DNA from: Lineus longissimus
Taxonomy: Eukaryota > Nemertea > Pilidiophora > Heteronemertea > Lineidae
Assembly (NCBI RefSeq): GCF_910592395.1
Contig: NC_088321.1
Span: 6,574,001-6,638,000, forward strand
DNA: 64,000 bases
Direction: 5' to 3'
This document shows positions 15,341-24,202 of this stretch, one piece after another; the stretch's first letter is position 1; each line of letters begins with the position of its first letter. The notes under the pieces were generated by a model that was not told where the DNA came from, did not search any database, and was given only the letters and a program-made list of their open reading frames with translations. The position numbers and the translations under genes are program-made.

Positions 15341-17057
15341 ATTTTCTACAATGTGTCATGTGCTCCTGATATCTTTTTTCACGAAGCTCTTTCGTTGGTG
15401 CTGATATGACTTTCAAGCATCTAAAACAAACTTTGACTGCTCCTTTATGTTTAGAATTATCTTTAGAAACCAGCCTAGAAAAGTTCTTGATCCAAGCATA
15501 GTGGTAATTTGCATCATCTTTGACATCGTCAATGTGTTCACCTTCTGGAAAATCATCTTCATCTTTGTAGTGAAGTAAATTTATGTAGTGACCATCAGGT
15601 AAAATTTTCTCTGAAATCAGTGTTGGATAAATTTTAAAATCCTTTGATGGAATAAAAGTATATACATTGACACCTAAGTCAGGATTATTTTTTTCGAAAA
15701 TTTCAATATCCTTGATTGTAACAGGATATTCTAAATCTTTAAACATGTAGTCAAATTCAGTTTTGTTGTAATTTGAAACTCGTTCTGGATGATGATTTAA
15801 TTTTGCAAGTGCAGCTTCAACAGAATATCTGAAGCATTTTTGATCAGAATTTTGTACATTGATTATAGCTTGTTTTTTCTGAATCTTTTCTGGCAAAGGA
15901 ATATAGCTTGATCCTGAAAATGGTGTATAATTGTCTGTATGTAAGTCAAGCTTAGTAATTTCTAATAATCTCCAACTTGAACCAGGTTGAAGAAGTTTTT
16001 TCTCTTCTTCTAACATTTTTGAAATAAATTTAGGGTAATCTAAGTGTCTTCCATAAAGGATGGTATGATAAAATCGAAGTTGAAACTCTTTTTCAATATT
16101 ATTTCTTCGCATTAGAATATGTAGAATGATTGAAATTTTTAAACCTACTTTATTTTCCTCATTAATTTTTTCTTGAAGAATAGGTTCTATTTTTTCCAAG
16201 TAAGGTTTAACACCCATTTTAGGAAGTCCCTCCATTTGGAAATGATTAGCAAATCCTTTAAAAGCAGACTTGACTTTTTTAAATGATTTTATCACTGTAT
16301 GTTTTTCAATGAGGTCTTTGATCAGTGATTTTTTCATACTATCTTTGACATCAATGCCAAACTCTTTTGCTTTTTGAATGAGGTCAGATTTTAGTAATCT
16401 TTTGACTGGTTCTTTGGTCAAGAGTTCTTTCAACTTCTCAATGTTGAGATTCTGGAAATTTTTATGACCAAGTGCTTTTACTTGCTGTAAAAGCGGCTTC
16501 CTGATGGAAATTTTCGCTTTTACAGCTTTTGGTTTAATGTCAGACAAATTCACATGCTGAATTTTATCCTCAATGATATTTTCTAGCTGTTCTTTTTTGA
16601 ATTTTCTAGGATTTATACCTAGTCTTTGCGCAAGAACACGTTTCTCAATTTGTGAGAGTTGTGAAATATTTTTTTCAATTTTCACTTCAACATCATTGAA
16701 ACTATTTGTAATGTGTTGAAGTTGTTCAAGTAATGTCTCTCTTGATAGAGATCCGTATTTTTTCACCTTATTTCTGTAGGCGAGAATTTTCAATTCATCG
16801 GTAGATAATCCCTCAGCTGGAAAAGCCAGGCCTGTTGGGAAATTTGTATTTGTATTCATATTTGACGTTGTATTCATGTCTTTATTTATAAAAAAGTTTT
16901 TATTATTCGTTGTCGTTGTCATCTCTTTATTTATAAAAAAGTTTTTATTATTCGTTGTCGTTGTCATCTCTTTATTTATAAAAAAGTTTTTTATTAGATA
17001 TAGGCATGGAAACAATTTTTTAAAAGTTTCAGTTTCGATTAGTGATTTTATAGTCAA
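15279..17057 (-). CDS. DNA polymerase B N-terminal region with SAP-like repeats
   Basis: The 592-residue ORF precedes the PolB core. Residues about 80-260 contain four helix-extended-helix units resembling SAP domains (LSTDELKILAYRNKVKKYGS; QIEKRVLAQRLGINPRKFKK; KSDLIQKAKEFGIDVKDSMK and one weaker), which usually bind DNA. The second half (GSSYIPLPEKI, CFRYSVEAALAKL, DIEIFEKNNPDLGVNVY, a CFRCL...HMTHCRKFEC zinc site, ILKFKN) is the standard N-terminal part of Polinton polymerases, probably including the terminal-protein region. The start is uncertain: three ATGs at 16967, 16922 and 16877 each follow the same 45-base promoter-like repeat. Confidence 0.82.
   Translation of the reverse strand: MTIKSLIETETFKKLFPCLYLIKNFFINKEMTTTTNNKNFFINKEMTTTTNNKNFFINKDMNTTSNMNTNTNFPTGLAFPAEGLSTDELKILAYRNKVKKYGSLSRETLLEQLQHITNSFNDVEVKIEKNISQLSQIEKRVLAQRLGINPRKFKKEQLENIIEDKIQHVNLSDIKPKAVKAKISIRKPLLQQVKALGHKNFQNLNIEKLKELLTKEPVKRLLKSDLIQKAKEFGIDVKDSMKKSLIKDLIEKHTVIKSFKKVKSAFKGFANHFQMEGLPKMGVKPYLEKIEPILQEKINEENKVGLKISIILHILMRRNNIEKEFQLRFYHTILYGRHLDYPKFISKMLEEEKKLLQPGSSWRLLEITKLDLHTDNYTPFSGSSYIPLPEKIQKKQAIINVQNSDQKCFRYSVEAALAKLNHHPERVSNYNKTEFDYMFKDLEYPVTIKDIEIFEKNNPDLGVNVYTFIPSKDFKIYPTLISEKILPDGHYINLLHYKDEDDFPEGEHIDDVKDDANYHYAWIKNFSRLVSKDNSKHKGAVKVCFRCLKVISAPTKELREKRYQEHMTHCRKFECVRVSTPFLHSNILKFKN
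16868..17000 (-). repeat. Triplicated 45-bp promoter/start unit
   Basis: Three near-identical copies of a unit containing TTTTTTATAAATAAAGA(G/C)ATG lie head to tail at the 5' end of the PolB gene. Each carries a TATAAATAAA box and an in-frame ATG, so the initiation site itself has been multiplied. Confidence 0.7.
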
Positions 17058-17059
17058 AT

Positions 17060-17239
17060 GACTGACTATAAAATGACTTCAACAACAAATATGAATAAAA
17101 ATACCTCCAACTTTAGTGAAATTTAAAATTCTAGTTAATCCTCACTTGAGCGAAAATCTAGAATTCAGGGCTCACCACACCCATGAGAATTTGTGAAAAT
17201 CATCATGGATGAGGGTTCATTTATTTATAAAAAAGTTTT
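17060..17239. other. Non-coding gap
   Basis: Between PolB and the HNH gene. It holds TGACTATAAAATGACTTC-like repeats near 17053-17080 and a TAAATAAATGAACC box (minus strand) near 17220. No gene seen. Confidence 0.4.
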
Positions 17240-17791
17240 TTAATTTTTTAAAAAATAATTTTTTCCAAGAAATTCAGAAGCTAGTGATACATTTTTATAG
17301 TATAATTCGTAGTCAATTTTCTTTCCCTTTTTCATGTTTTCTTCCTTTGTAATAGGTCTCAAGTTACTCCAATTCCAACAAACCATAAGTTCTTCTTCAT
17401 TCAAATGATCAAAGTGTGACTTAGGTAAAATGTGATCTATATGTGGTCAATAATCACCATGATTTTTCCATGTCATATTTTCATCAAATTAAAACTCAAA
17501 CCATCTGTAAAAGAGATCAAGGGAACAGTCAAGATATTTTTCAAGATAAGATTTCTTTTGTTTATTTTTAATACAACCTGTCAAGCTCCAAGTTAAATTA
17601 CATGATTTTTTGAATGATGGATTATTTTCTCTTTTTTGTTTATGATAGTTAATCATATATTTGTTTGTATATCTATTGTAACAAGATCTACATCTATAAC
17701 TTCTACCATATTTACACTTTTTAACTTTATCAAACTCTTCTAAAAAATTTTCTTGAAAACACTTTGTACATTCTCTAACAAGGGAGTCCAT
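17240..17791 (-). pseudogene. HNH endonuclease with zinc ribbon, two in-frame stops
   Basis: The first 100 codons give a zinc ribbon (CTKCFQ ... YRCRSCYNRY) and a helix ending LDLFYRWFEF, after which there is a TAA. In the same frame the protein continues with the HNH core: MTWKNHGDY, a TGA where Trp is usual, PHIDHILPKSHFDH, CWNWSNLRPIT and a final TAA at 17240-17242. The pattern (zinc ribbon, then W-x-IDHI-P, then C-x-x-SNL-P) is that of HNH nucleases common in large DNA viruses and Polintons. Two nonsense codons in an otherwise clean frame argue for a decayed gene. Confidence 0.75.
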
Positions 17792-17863
17792 TTATTTAGA
17801 AAAAAATAATTTTCTTCTAAAGGAAATTATTTTATATTAGATATAAGCATGGAAACAATTTTT

Positions 17864-18124
17864 TTAAACAACCCAATGTTGAGAGATATCATTGTCTTTT
17901 TTGTAAATGAAGACATCATCTTCATCCAAATCTAAAATTTTATTCAAATCTAAAATTTTATCCTTTATTCGTTTTGTCAATTTTACAATATACATTAGAT
18001 TTGTATATCTGGGTATTAAAAATATTGAAAACCCATACTTTTCTGATGATGAAAATTCTATCCTTTCAATTTTATACCAAGTATTATCAGGAACATTTCT
18101 CCAATTGATACATTCTTCTTTCAT
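17864..18124 (-). CDS. Diverged paralogue of the terminal-repeat OB-like protein
   Basis: This 86-residue protein has W-R-N-V-P-D-N-T-W-Y-K-I at the N-terminus and K-Y-G-F-S-I-F-L, aligning with L-P-L-N-K-W-Y-K-I and K-I-G-E-S-T-L-L of the terminal-repeat protein. It lies just inside the right terminal repeat and is transcribed in the same direction as copy 2. The C-terminal half is acidic. It looks like an old duplicate. Start context AAATAAATGAAAG. Confidence 0.55.
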   Translation of the reverse strand: MKEECINWRNVPDNTWYKIERIEFSSSEKYGFSIFLIPRYTNLMYIVKLTKRIKDKILDLNKILDLDEDDVFIYKKDNDISQHWVV

Positions 18125-18139
18125 TTATTTATAATTTAT

Positions 18140-18257
18140 TTTATTTTATTTTATTTCAAGTGTGATGATGTTTTATTTTATTTTATTTTATTTGATTTCA
18201 AGTGTGATGATGTTTTTTATTTTATTTTATTTTATTTGATTTCAAGTGTGATGATGA
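18140..18257. repeat. Tandem repeat next to right TIR
   Basis: Three copies of a roughly 40-50-base unit, TTCAAGTGTGATGATG followed by TTTTATTTTATTTTATT, lie between the small gene at 17864 and the right inverted repeat. Confidence 0.75.
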
Positions 18258-18258
18258 T

Positions 18259-18996
18259 TTTTTTTAACTTTTATAAAATTATTCCACAAGATTGAATCCA
18301 TAAAATTTTTTACCTTGTTTTGTCTCCTTGACTCCTGTGGACCTTATATAACTGTGATCTGGTGTTATTTTTCGTTTGATGACACTCGTAGACCAAACGG
18401 TCAACCAGTTAGCTTCTGAGTCTTCAAGCTCAAGAAGTGTTGATTCTCCTATTTTTGTGTTTATACTTCTGAATGAGTTGATTTTGTACCATTTGTTCAA
18501 TGGAAGATCTTTAAATTTTAGATAATCTGTTGACTCTGTGATTCTTGATTCAAGTTCATTGTTTGACGGAAAGTTGTTCATTTTATTTAGAAGAAAATAA
18601 TTTTTTTTAATTTTTTAAATTTTAAATTTTTAAAATTTTTAAATTTTTTAAAATTTTTAAATTTTTAAATTTTTTAAAATTTTTAAATTTTTTAAATTTT
18701 TTAAATTTTTAAATTTTTAAATTTTTTTAAATTTTTATTTTTTTTTTAATTTTTTTTTTTTTTTATTTTTTTAATTTTTTTAATTTTTTAAATTTGGACG
18801 ATTTTGTGACTTGACTGAGAAATGACTGGAATTTGTTTAGACTAGGATTTAACTGAGATAACTCTTGAAACGTGTTGACTGAGATTTGACTGAGATAAGT
18901 TTATACTAGGATTTAACTGAGATAAGTTTGACTGGAATTTGACGAGATTTTGACTGGAATTTGACTTCGTCCCCGTAGTTTCATTTATATATGATG
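18259..18996 (-). repeat. Right terminal inverted repeat of Polinton-1
   Basis: Reverse complement of 1640-2390, with the same order of tip, AGTCAA-type array (18800-18965), A/T tract and small gene. The tip ends ...AGTTTCATTTATATATGATG, directly followed by TATGGT. Confidence 0.9.
18279..18581 (-). CDS. Small terminal-repeat protein, OB-fold-like (copy 2)
   Basis: Identical to the protein at 2068-2370 except for one residue near the C-terminus (GKKFYG instead of GKKIYG). The intact frame in both arms, despite several breaks elsewhere in Polinton-1, points to recent insertion or to exchange between the arms. Confidence 0.7.
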   Translation of the reverse strand: MNNFPSNNELESRITESTDYLKFKDLPLNKWYKINSFRSINTKIGESTLLELEDSEANWLTVWSTSVIKRKITPDHSYIRSTGVKETKQGKKFYGFNLVE

Positions 18997-19002
18997 TATG
19001 GT
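18997..19002. repeat. Target site duplication of Polinton-1, right copy (TATGGT)
   Basis: Matches 1634-1639 exactly and abuts the right tip. Confidence 0.85.
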
Positions 19003-19090
19003 TTTATGAACTATATGTTACAATGCGTGTGCTGGACTATAGAGACAGTCTTTGCTGTACAATGTAAAGTTTTTCTAGTAAATTATCTTG

Positions 19091-19103
19091 TCACATGCTA
19101 CTT
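19091..19103 (-). promoter_or_regulatory. Shared stop/3' motif AAGTAGCATGTGA (copy 2)
   Basis: Overlaps the TAG stop of the acidic-protein frame and is identical to the motif at the dNK stop (843-855). Confidence 0.4.
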
Positions 19104-19638
19104 ATCACAATCTTCAATAGGTTCACAAGGGGATGGTGTAGCTTCAAACTCCTTTACAGAATCATGTGGCTCCGTAGATACACTGTCTTCCCCGTCGAAA
19201 AAGTCTTGCTCGTGTTTTCTTTCCACATTAGCGCAACAAATAAGAGTGCAGTGAACGTCTTCCATGTCACTTTTCACAGACGGGCTAATCCTTTGCGTTG
19301 TGTCGCGCCGACTAGTACCAACTTGAAACGAGAGTCCCCTCGCTATGGGGAGATTCCTGCTTTTCGCTCTGTTCGCTTTCACTGCTTTCCTCGTATTTTC
19401 TTTTTCTTCCTCTCGTTTGGGGAGCTTTTTTAGCATCGCCGGCCTGAAAAAACTCATACTCCACATTTTGTTCTTCGTTTTGTCTACAACGAAGCTCTGC
19501 TCTCTGCTGTTGCCCATTTCCTCTTCCATTGCCTTCTCCGTTTTGCTGTTCTGATTTGAAAACCTCGTAACTTGCCTTCTTCAATTTCTCCACGTTCATC
19601 AAAAAATCTGCGATGTCTTCCCAAGTAAACTGATGCAC
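19098..19638 (-). pseudogene. Acidic/low-complexity protein of element A, possibly PolB C-terminal extension
   Basis: Two overlapping frames, 19312-19638 and 19098-19529, each look coding in one half. The first begins HQFTWEDIADFL, which resembles the T/F-x-D-Y segment of the polymerase thumb in Polinton-1 (EITFEDYKSVL), then becomes Gln/Glu-rich with KRKYEESSESEQSE. The second ends in an acidic tail (FFDGEDSVSTEPHDSVKEFE). An indel near 19330-19400 would link them. It starts 55 bases after the PolB frame stops, so it may be the decayed polymerase C-terminus with an extension rather than a separate gene. Confidence 0.4.
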
Positions 19639-19693
19639 TTTTGACGATTATTCTTCAAATAGACGTGAAACCAGGTGTCACCTTTAAATATCG

Positions 19694-22600
19694 TCACATC
19701 AACGTCACATCCTCTCGCTTGAAAGTACCTTGAACTTTTTTGTTCGTTTCGCAGAAGTAGGGCGAGTCTTTCGGATAATTAGACAGATCGAAATAGCGTC
19801 GGTTCGCGAAGAAGTCCTCGTCCACGTTCCCCTCATATTCTTCTAAGAAATACAACAGGCTATCCGTGTCCGTCATCAACAGGTGGCACCGGTCCCCGTA
19901 CAATGGCTTAATGAAGTCATAGTGCATTTTGTACAATTTCATTTTGCTTGTTTCGAGACGGACTATTCCCGCTGTGATTGGACGATCCAGAAGTATGCTG
20001 CGGTGTTTCCTTTGTATGCCTACCAGTTTCCTATTGTAAATGGTTACTGACTTGAAATTTGGTTTGCTCGTTTTTGTTAGGAATTTTCTCTTGTCCGACA
20101 CTAGACTCATATTGATGTGCTTTGTTTTGTCTTGGAGGAATTTCCCGTAGCAAGAATTAATTGCTTTTTTACAAAAGTCAGATTCGAAGGGATTGTTTGC
20201 CGCGGCCTTCCTCTGTTCCGTGCAGAAGCTGACGAAATCTTTCATCCAAGGCAACTGATCGAAAGCCAGAATCCTATGCACTTTGCTCAGCGTCATGCCC
20301 AGCTGAAGATAATATAGCAGGTTTTTCAGATAGACAATGTAATTTGTTCTCGGTCCAAGATGAGGAATCAGTTTTTCTCCGGTGGCGGCACTTCGTATTT
20401 GTGAGGGATCTATTAGTTTTCCCGCCAAAACTTACATTAGCGGACTCCACTGCGAAGGGCATATGCACAGTTTCTCTGGCGCTAAAGGAAAGTCATTGTG
20501 CGAATCGTGTAGACAAGTAGGATATTCAAGGTCCACCTCCAGTATGTATCCTATAGTGCTATCGTCTGGCAAAGACAAAACATCAAATTCGTTCGGGTCG
20601 TCAACCTCGATCCAGCGATAGTTTCCGTACGGTAAATCTTGACTAAGGGAGTAGCCGTAGAGATTCGTCGCGTCTAGGGCAAATATCTGCGCGCCACTCT
20701 TCTTCTCTGCTTCTCTTGAAAATACCCCCTTCTCTTCAACATCATCATCATCGTCAACAGATATGTGGGCCCGTCGTTGGAAAATGGAAGCGACACCTTC
20801 ACGAATGCCTTTTTTGACAAACAGATATTGCTCAAGGTCTTCTATCAAGTCTATATGAACTCTTGTCATTTTGAGCATGGCATCGAATGTCATGTGAGGG
20901 GCCGATATATATTTTACTGGATCTAATTGAAAATGCTTCATGGACATGGCACGAAATTTCTCAAAACAATCGGCTAGTAGTAAAACGTCTGTTTGGAGAT
21001 AGACTACAAGATAATCACCAAGGGTCTTGCAGTTCATTGTTCGCCATACCTTTGCTGCATGCTCGTAATCCTCCGATGAAATGGGTTGTTTTTTTAGCGA
21101 ATCGAAAAATGCCTCGACCGGTGGAAGCTGCCTTTCTTGAAGTTTTGATGGCCTGTCCAGATATTCATAGCAAAAGACACCCTTGCGCAACAAAAGATGG
21201 TACATTTCACTCGATCCTTTCACGTATTCGGAGAGGAGAGGAAATGCGCTCTGGCTCTGCTTCATCCCACTTTCCGGGTCTACAATAGTGCTAGTCTTGT
21301 TTTTCATCAATTCCACTAGATTTGCTAAAGACGAGGGCAAGAATTGAAAACTATCCAGGAAGACTAACGTTTGACGATATTATATGGCCAAGTAGTGCTC
21401 TGTGTTTTTAGGCAATATTCGAAACTTTTTCGATTCTCCATCTTGTTTTGCCAATTCCTCTACAAAAAGGTGATTGTCATATCTCGTGGCATTATGCGCC
21501 AAACAACTGATCTGTAATTCCCTTTTCGAAGCATAAGTCAAGTTGCAACGATTACAGAGCACGTATCGCATCCGATCCGCTTGCAAGTGACAATGGTCGA
21601 TGCACTTTTTCACGCCTATAGTGAATTCAATGCCACACATCTCGCAATGCTACTGCGAGACAAACTTCTTCCAATCACGCGAAGACATGTTCAATACTGT
21701 CTTTTGAACAATGCAAATCGATAATGTGCGCTTCCTCGATCTGTTCATTGAGCCATTCGAGAAATTTCTTTACACAATCGGAGCCCACGTAGGGGAAGAA
21801 GGAAGAATTGTAATCGGGATTGACGCAGAGACGTTTTCCCGCTACCGCGATGGGCAAATGGCGGCTTGAACCATCACTCAGAGTTGATTCGCATGGCGTA
21901 AGACAAGCTTCAAAATCATATATTATCAGGTGTCGTCTCGCGCACATGGCTTTGAAATTGTCGAATTTCATTTGGCCTTTCCTCGGAAAGGTGTACACTT
22001 GGCCCGTATCTAGACAACATCTTTCATGAGCACGTTTTTTACTCTTTGAGGAATAGCAGGTCAAACACGATCTGCAAACGATTTTTTTCCTGTGGCGACC
22101 ACTAGCTCCGTTGATCTTGCCAGTACAACAAGTCAATATGCTTCTCTTCCGGAATTGATCTCCTGTTTGCTGAAAGATGCAGTACTTGCAACGGTACAGC
22201 ATGACGTCCTGCTGTGCCAGCAACTTCATGACTCTCGTTCGAAAGCCAACGAAAAACGTTAATGGAGAGGTTGTTCCGTCGTTCGAAGGTGGAAAGCTGA
22301 TCAATGGTAGTTGGATAGGAAATATTACTCAAATCGAGCTTCGTACGTCATTCCCAATAATTTATGTCAAACTGCCTGTCCGATCTGATGCGACCTCCTG
22401 CCAGGCGTTCTGAGTGGGTCGCGATACAGAACAAAAAACATTTATCGTCATTTCCGTAATCAATGTTCGTCTGAATACAAGCGCGTTTATTTCTCACCGC
22501 CGAGGGTAAGAAAGGGTGTGGATGCGAAGTGCCACCCCTCAGGGGCTCAAATTGTGCCACCGTTAATCTCATTGCGTTTACATGTTCAAAAACCCATCCC

Positions 22601-23004
22601 GAACCTTCGTGTAGATAGGACTTGCATTTCGAGATGATTTCTTGAAAATCTGTCTGTAACAAGTCTTTTAATTGGCTCTTATAGAAAACTTGTTTTGTAT
22701 TGGTGCAAAACCAGGGTTCCGATGTGCGTTTCTCATATTGTCCCTCGATAATGGATCCATCATCTGCCACGACATCGACTTCTTTACTGAATAGAACTTG
22801 AACTTCAAAGTGATACTTAAGAGCGTTCTTCGCGTCAGTTAGACTATCAAATTCCTGAGAAATGCGTTTATGAATAAGTCCGTTTGCCTCCCTGTGCAAA
22901 AACTTCAACAAATCATTTGCAACGTGTATATTTGTGTCTTCCCATTGCGTTCCCAGATTGCCTCGGAATGATTTTTTTAAACGAAATTCTGCTTCGAGCG
23001 CCAT
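19694..23004 (-). pseudogene. Polinton-type DNA polymerase B of element A, multiply frameshifted
   Basis: Six frames in order rebuild the outline of a Polinton polymerase: 22348-23004 (N-terminal region with GSGW...PLRGGTSHPHPFLP and CFLFCIAT), 22102-22332 and 21675-22304 (zinc cluster CKYCIF/CRSCLTCY, ExoI LIIYDFEACLT), 21380-21640 (endonuclease VII-like CGIEF...CIDHCHL...LCNRCN and YDNHLF), 20432-21340 (ExoIII VYLQTDVLLLAD, motif A ALDATNLYGYSL) and 19694-20428 (motif B INSCYGKFLQ, motif C LLMTDTDSLLYF). It is only distantly similar to the polymerases of Polinton-1 and -2. The last frame stops soon after motif C, so the thumb is missing or shifted. At least five frame changes make it a clear relic. 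Confidence 0.88.
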
Positions 23005-23182
23005 TATCAGAGAGAGAAAGAGGTACTAAAATAGACCTAGAAAATCACTAGTTTTCAAGATTTCCGTCAAATGCGCAACGGTCCTGCCGCAAACGGGTAT
23101 CGTCTCCGTCAACCTCTATCACTTTAATTCCTTTTTGTGTTTGCAGATGGCCTGGTGATCACTTCGGGCAACTATTTCTGAC

Positions 23183-23608
23183 TTAGCATGCAACAGACCT
23201 GCAAATAGGGCATTCGTTTTCGTGCAATGCTTTCAATAGATCTCCGTTGCAGCGTTCTGGTTTGCACCAACAGCCCAGAACTGCATGCGACAATTTGTGA
23301 ACGTAACGGAGAAGATTTCTCCGCCGTATGTACTCGTTATAAAACCTCAAAGAGCGTTCTCAGCTGGTATTTTCGTCAATTATGTACGGATTCTGCAAGC
23401 GAATAGAATCCCTGATGGCTTGAAATAAGCGTTCTTCTGTCATATTCGTATAATTCTTGCCACAGCGCAATATCGCCGAATCTCTCAGATAATGCGTCAA
23501 GTTTCGTCCGATGTACACGTGCCGACGAGATGCTAACAGCCACTCTTCGTGATTTCGAAAGCCCATATTACTTAAATTGAGCGAAGAGATATTAATAACA
23601 CGCCGCAT
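23183..23608 (-). pseudogene. DUF4326-family protein with one in-frame TGA
   Basis: The N-terminal part (INISSLNLSNMGFRNHEEWL, then HVYIGRN) matches the start of DUF4326 proteins. A TGA at about 23360-23362 follows NPYIIDENTS, but the same frame continues and gives the typical C-terminal signature, LGCWCKPERCNGDLL, then ends ENECPICRSVAC with TAA at 23183-23185. The family is found in phages and large DNA viruses; its biochemical role is not firmly known, and a link to nucleotide or nucleoside metabolism has been suggested from context. Its neighbours here, dNK and dUTPase, fit that. The conserved NPF region is somewhat degenerate. Confidence 0.7.
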
Positions 23609-23646
23609 GATGTTTTAATTTAAAACTTTGATGAAATCCGACGGAT

Positions 23647-24111
23647 TTAGGTGTCTGGTGTGCAAAAAGGACATTCGGTTGCTTCTTGTTGGTTCAAATG
23701 ATCACCTACGAAATGCAATTTTCTCTGAACTTCACCGTAGGCTCTTTAAAACTTTCGAAATTCACGCAATTTGAGTGAAATTCGGCGGCACTTGTCCATG
23801 CTTTGTATTTCTAGCGTATTCCTTCTGGTGAAATTAACAAGCAGTCCTACTGCACGGAGCGAATAGTAATAGTCTTCGTCTGAATGGTGTTGGCGCGAAA
23901 AAGCATCTGTTAACTGTTCACTCATGCATAGCATCTCTTGGGCTTGTTCTGAAGTCAGATCGATGCGGTTTTCCGCGTCGACGTTAATTAGCGATATTTT
24001 TTGCAACCGCGCGTTGATGGGTGCTGATATGCGGAGGGTGACACGAACACTCAACCGATACGTGTAAACGTTAATTTCTTCTCCCTCGGTGATAGAGCCC
24101 TGACGTTCCAT
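23647..24111 (-). pseudogene. Unknown element A protein with possible readthrough tail
   Basis: A 121-residue ORF (23746-24111), beta-rich at the N-terminus (NVYTYRLSVRVTLRIS). After its TAA the same frame continues for 32 codons and ends HLNQQEATECPFCTPDT. The ECPFC ending resembles the ECPIC ending of the neighbouring DUF4326 gene, so the tail was probably once coding. Not recognised; position before the minor capsid gene suggests a structural or regulatory viral protein. Confidence 0.45.
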
Positions 24112-24202
24112 CTGTCGCTTAAAAATGATTCTGTCCTGATTTTTTTATGATTTGTGCTATTTACAAGGCCAACGGGTAATCTAGCTCTCGTCTGCCTTTC
24201 AT

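Larger units (their letters stand above)
1640..18996. mobile_element. Polinton-1: 17,357-bp Polinton/Maverick (adintovirus-like) element
   Basis: The element is bounded by long terminal inverted repeats whose tips read CATCATATATAAATGAAACT inward from each end, flanked by the 6-base duplication TATGGT. It carries the Polinton hallmark genes: retroviral-type integrase, A32-like ATPase, major and minor capsid proteins and protein-primed-type DNA polymerase B. Nearly all genes are on the minus strand. It is inserted just upstream of the dNK gene of element A. Frameshifts or stops are visible in integrase, ATPase, PolB, the HNH gene and the gene at 6436-6872, so it is probably inactive, although the breaks are few. 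I see no adenovirus-type protease gene. Confidence 0.93.

Noticed and set aside
23183-24111. Stop-codon readthrough or alternative genetic code
   Set aside because: Different stops (TGA, TAA) are affected and many frameshifts occur nearby, so decay is simpler.
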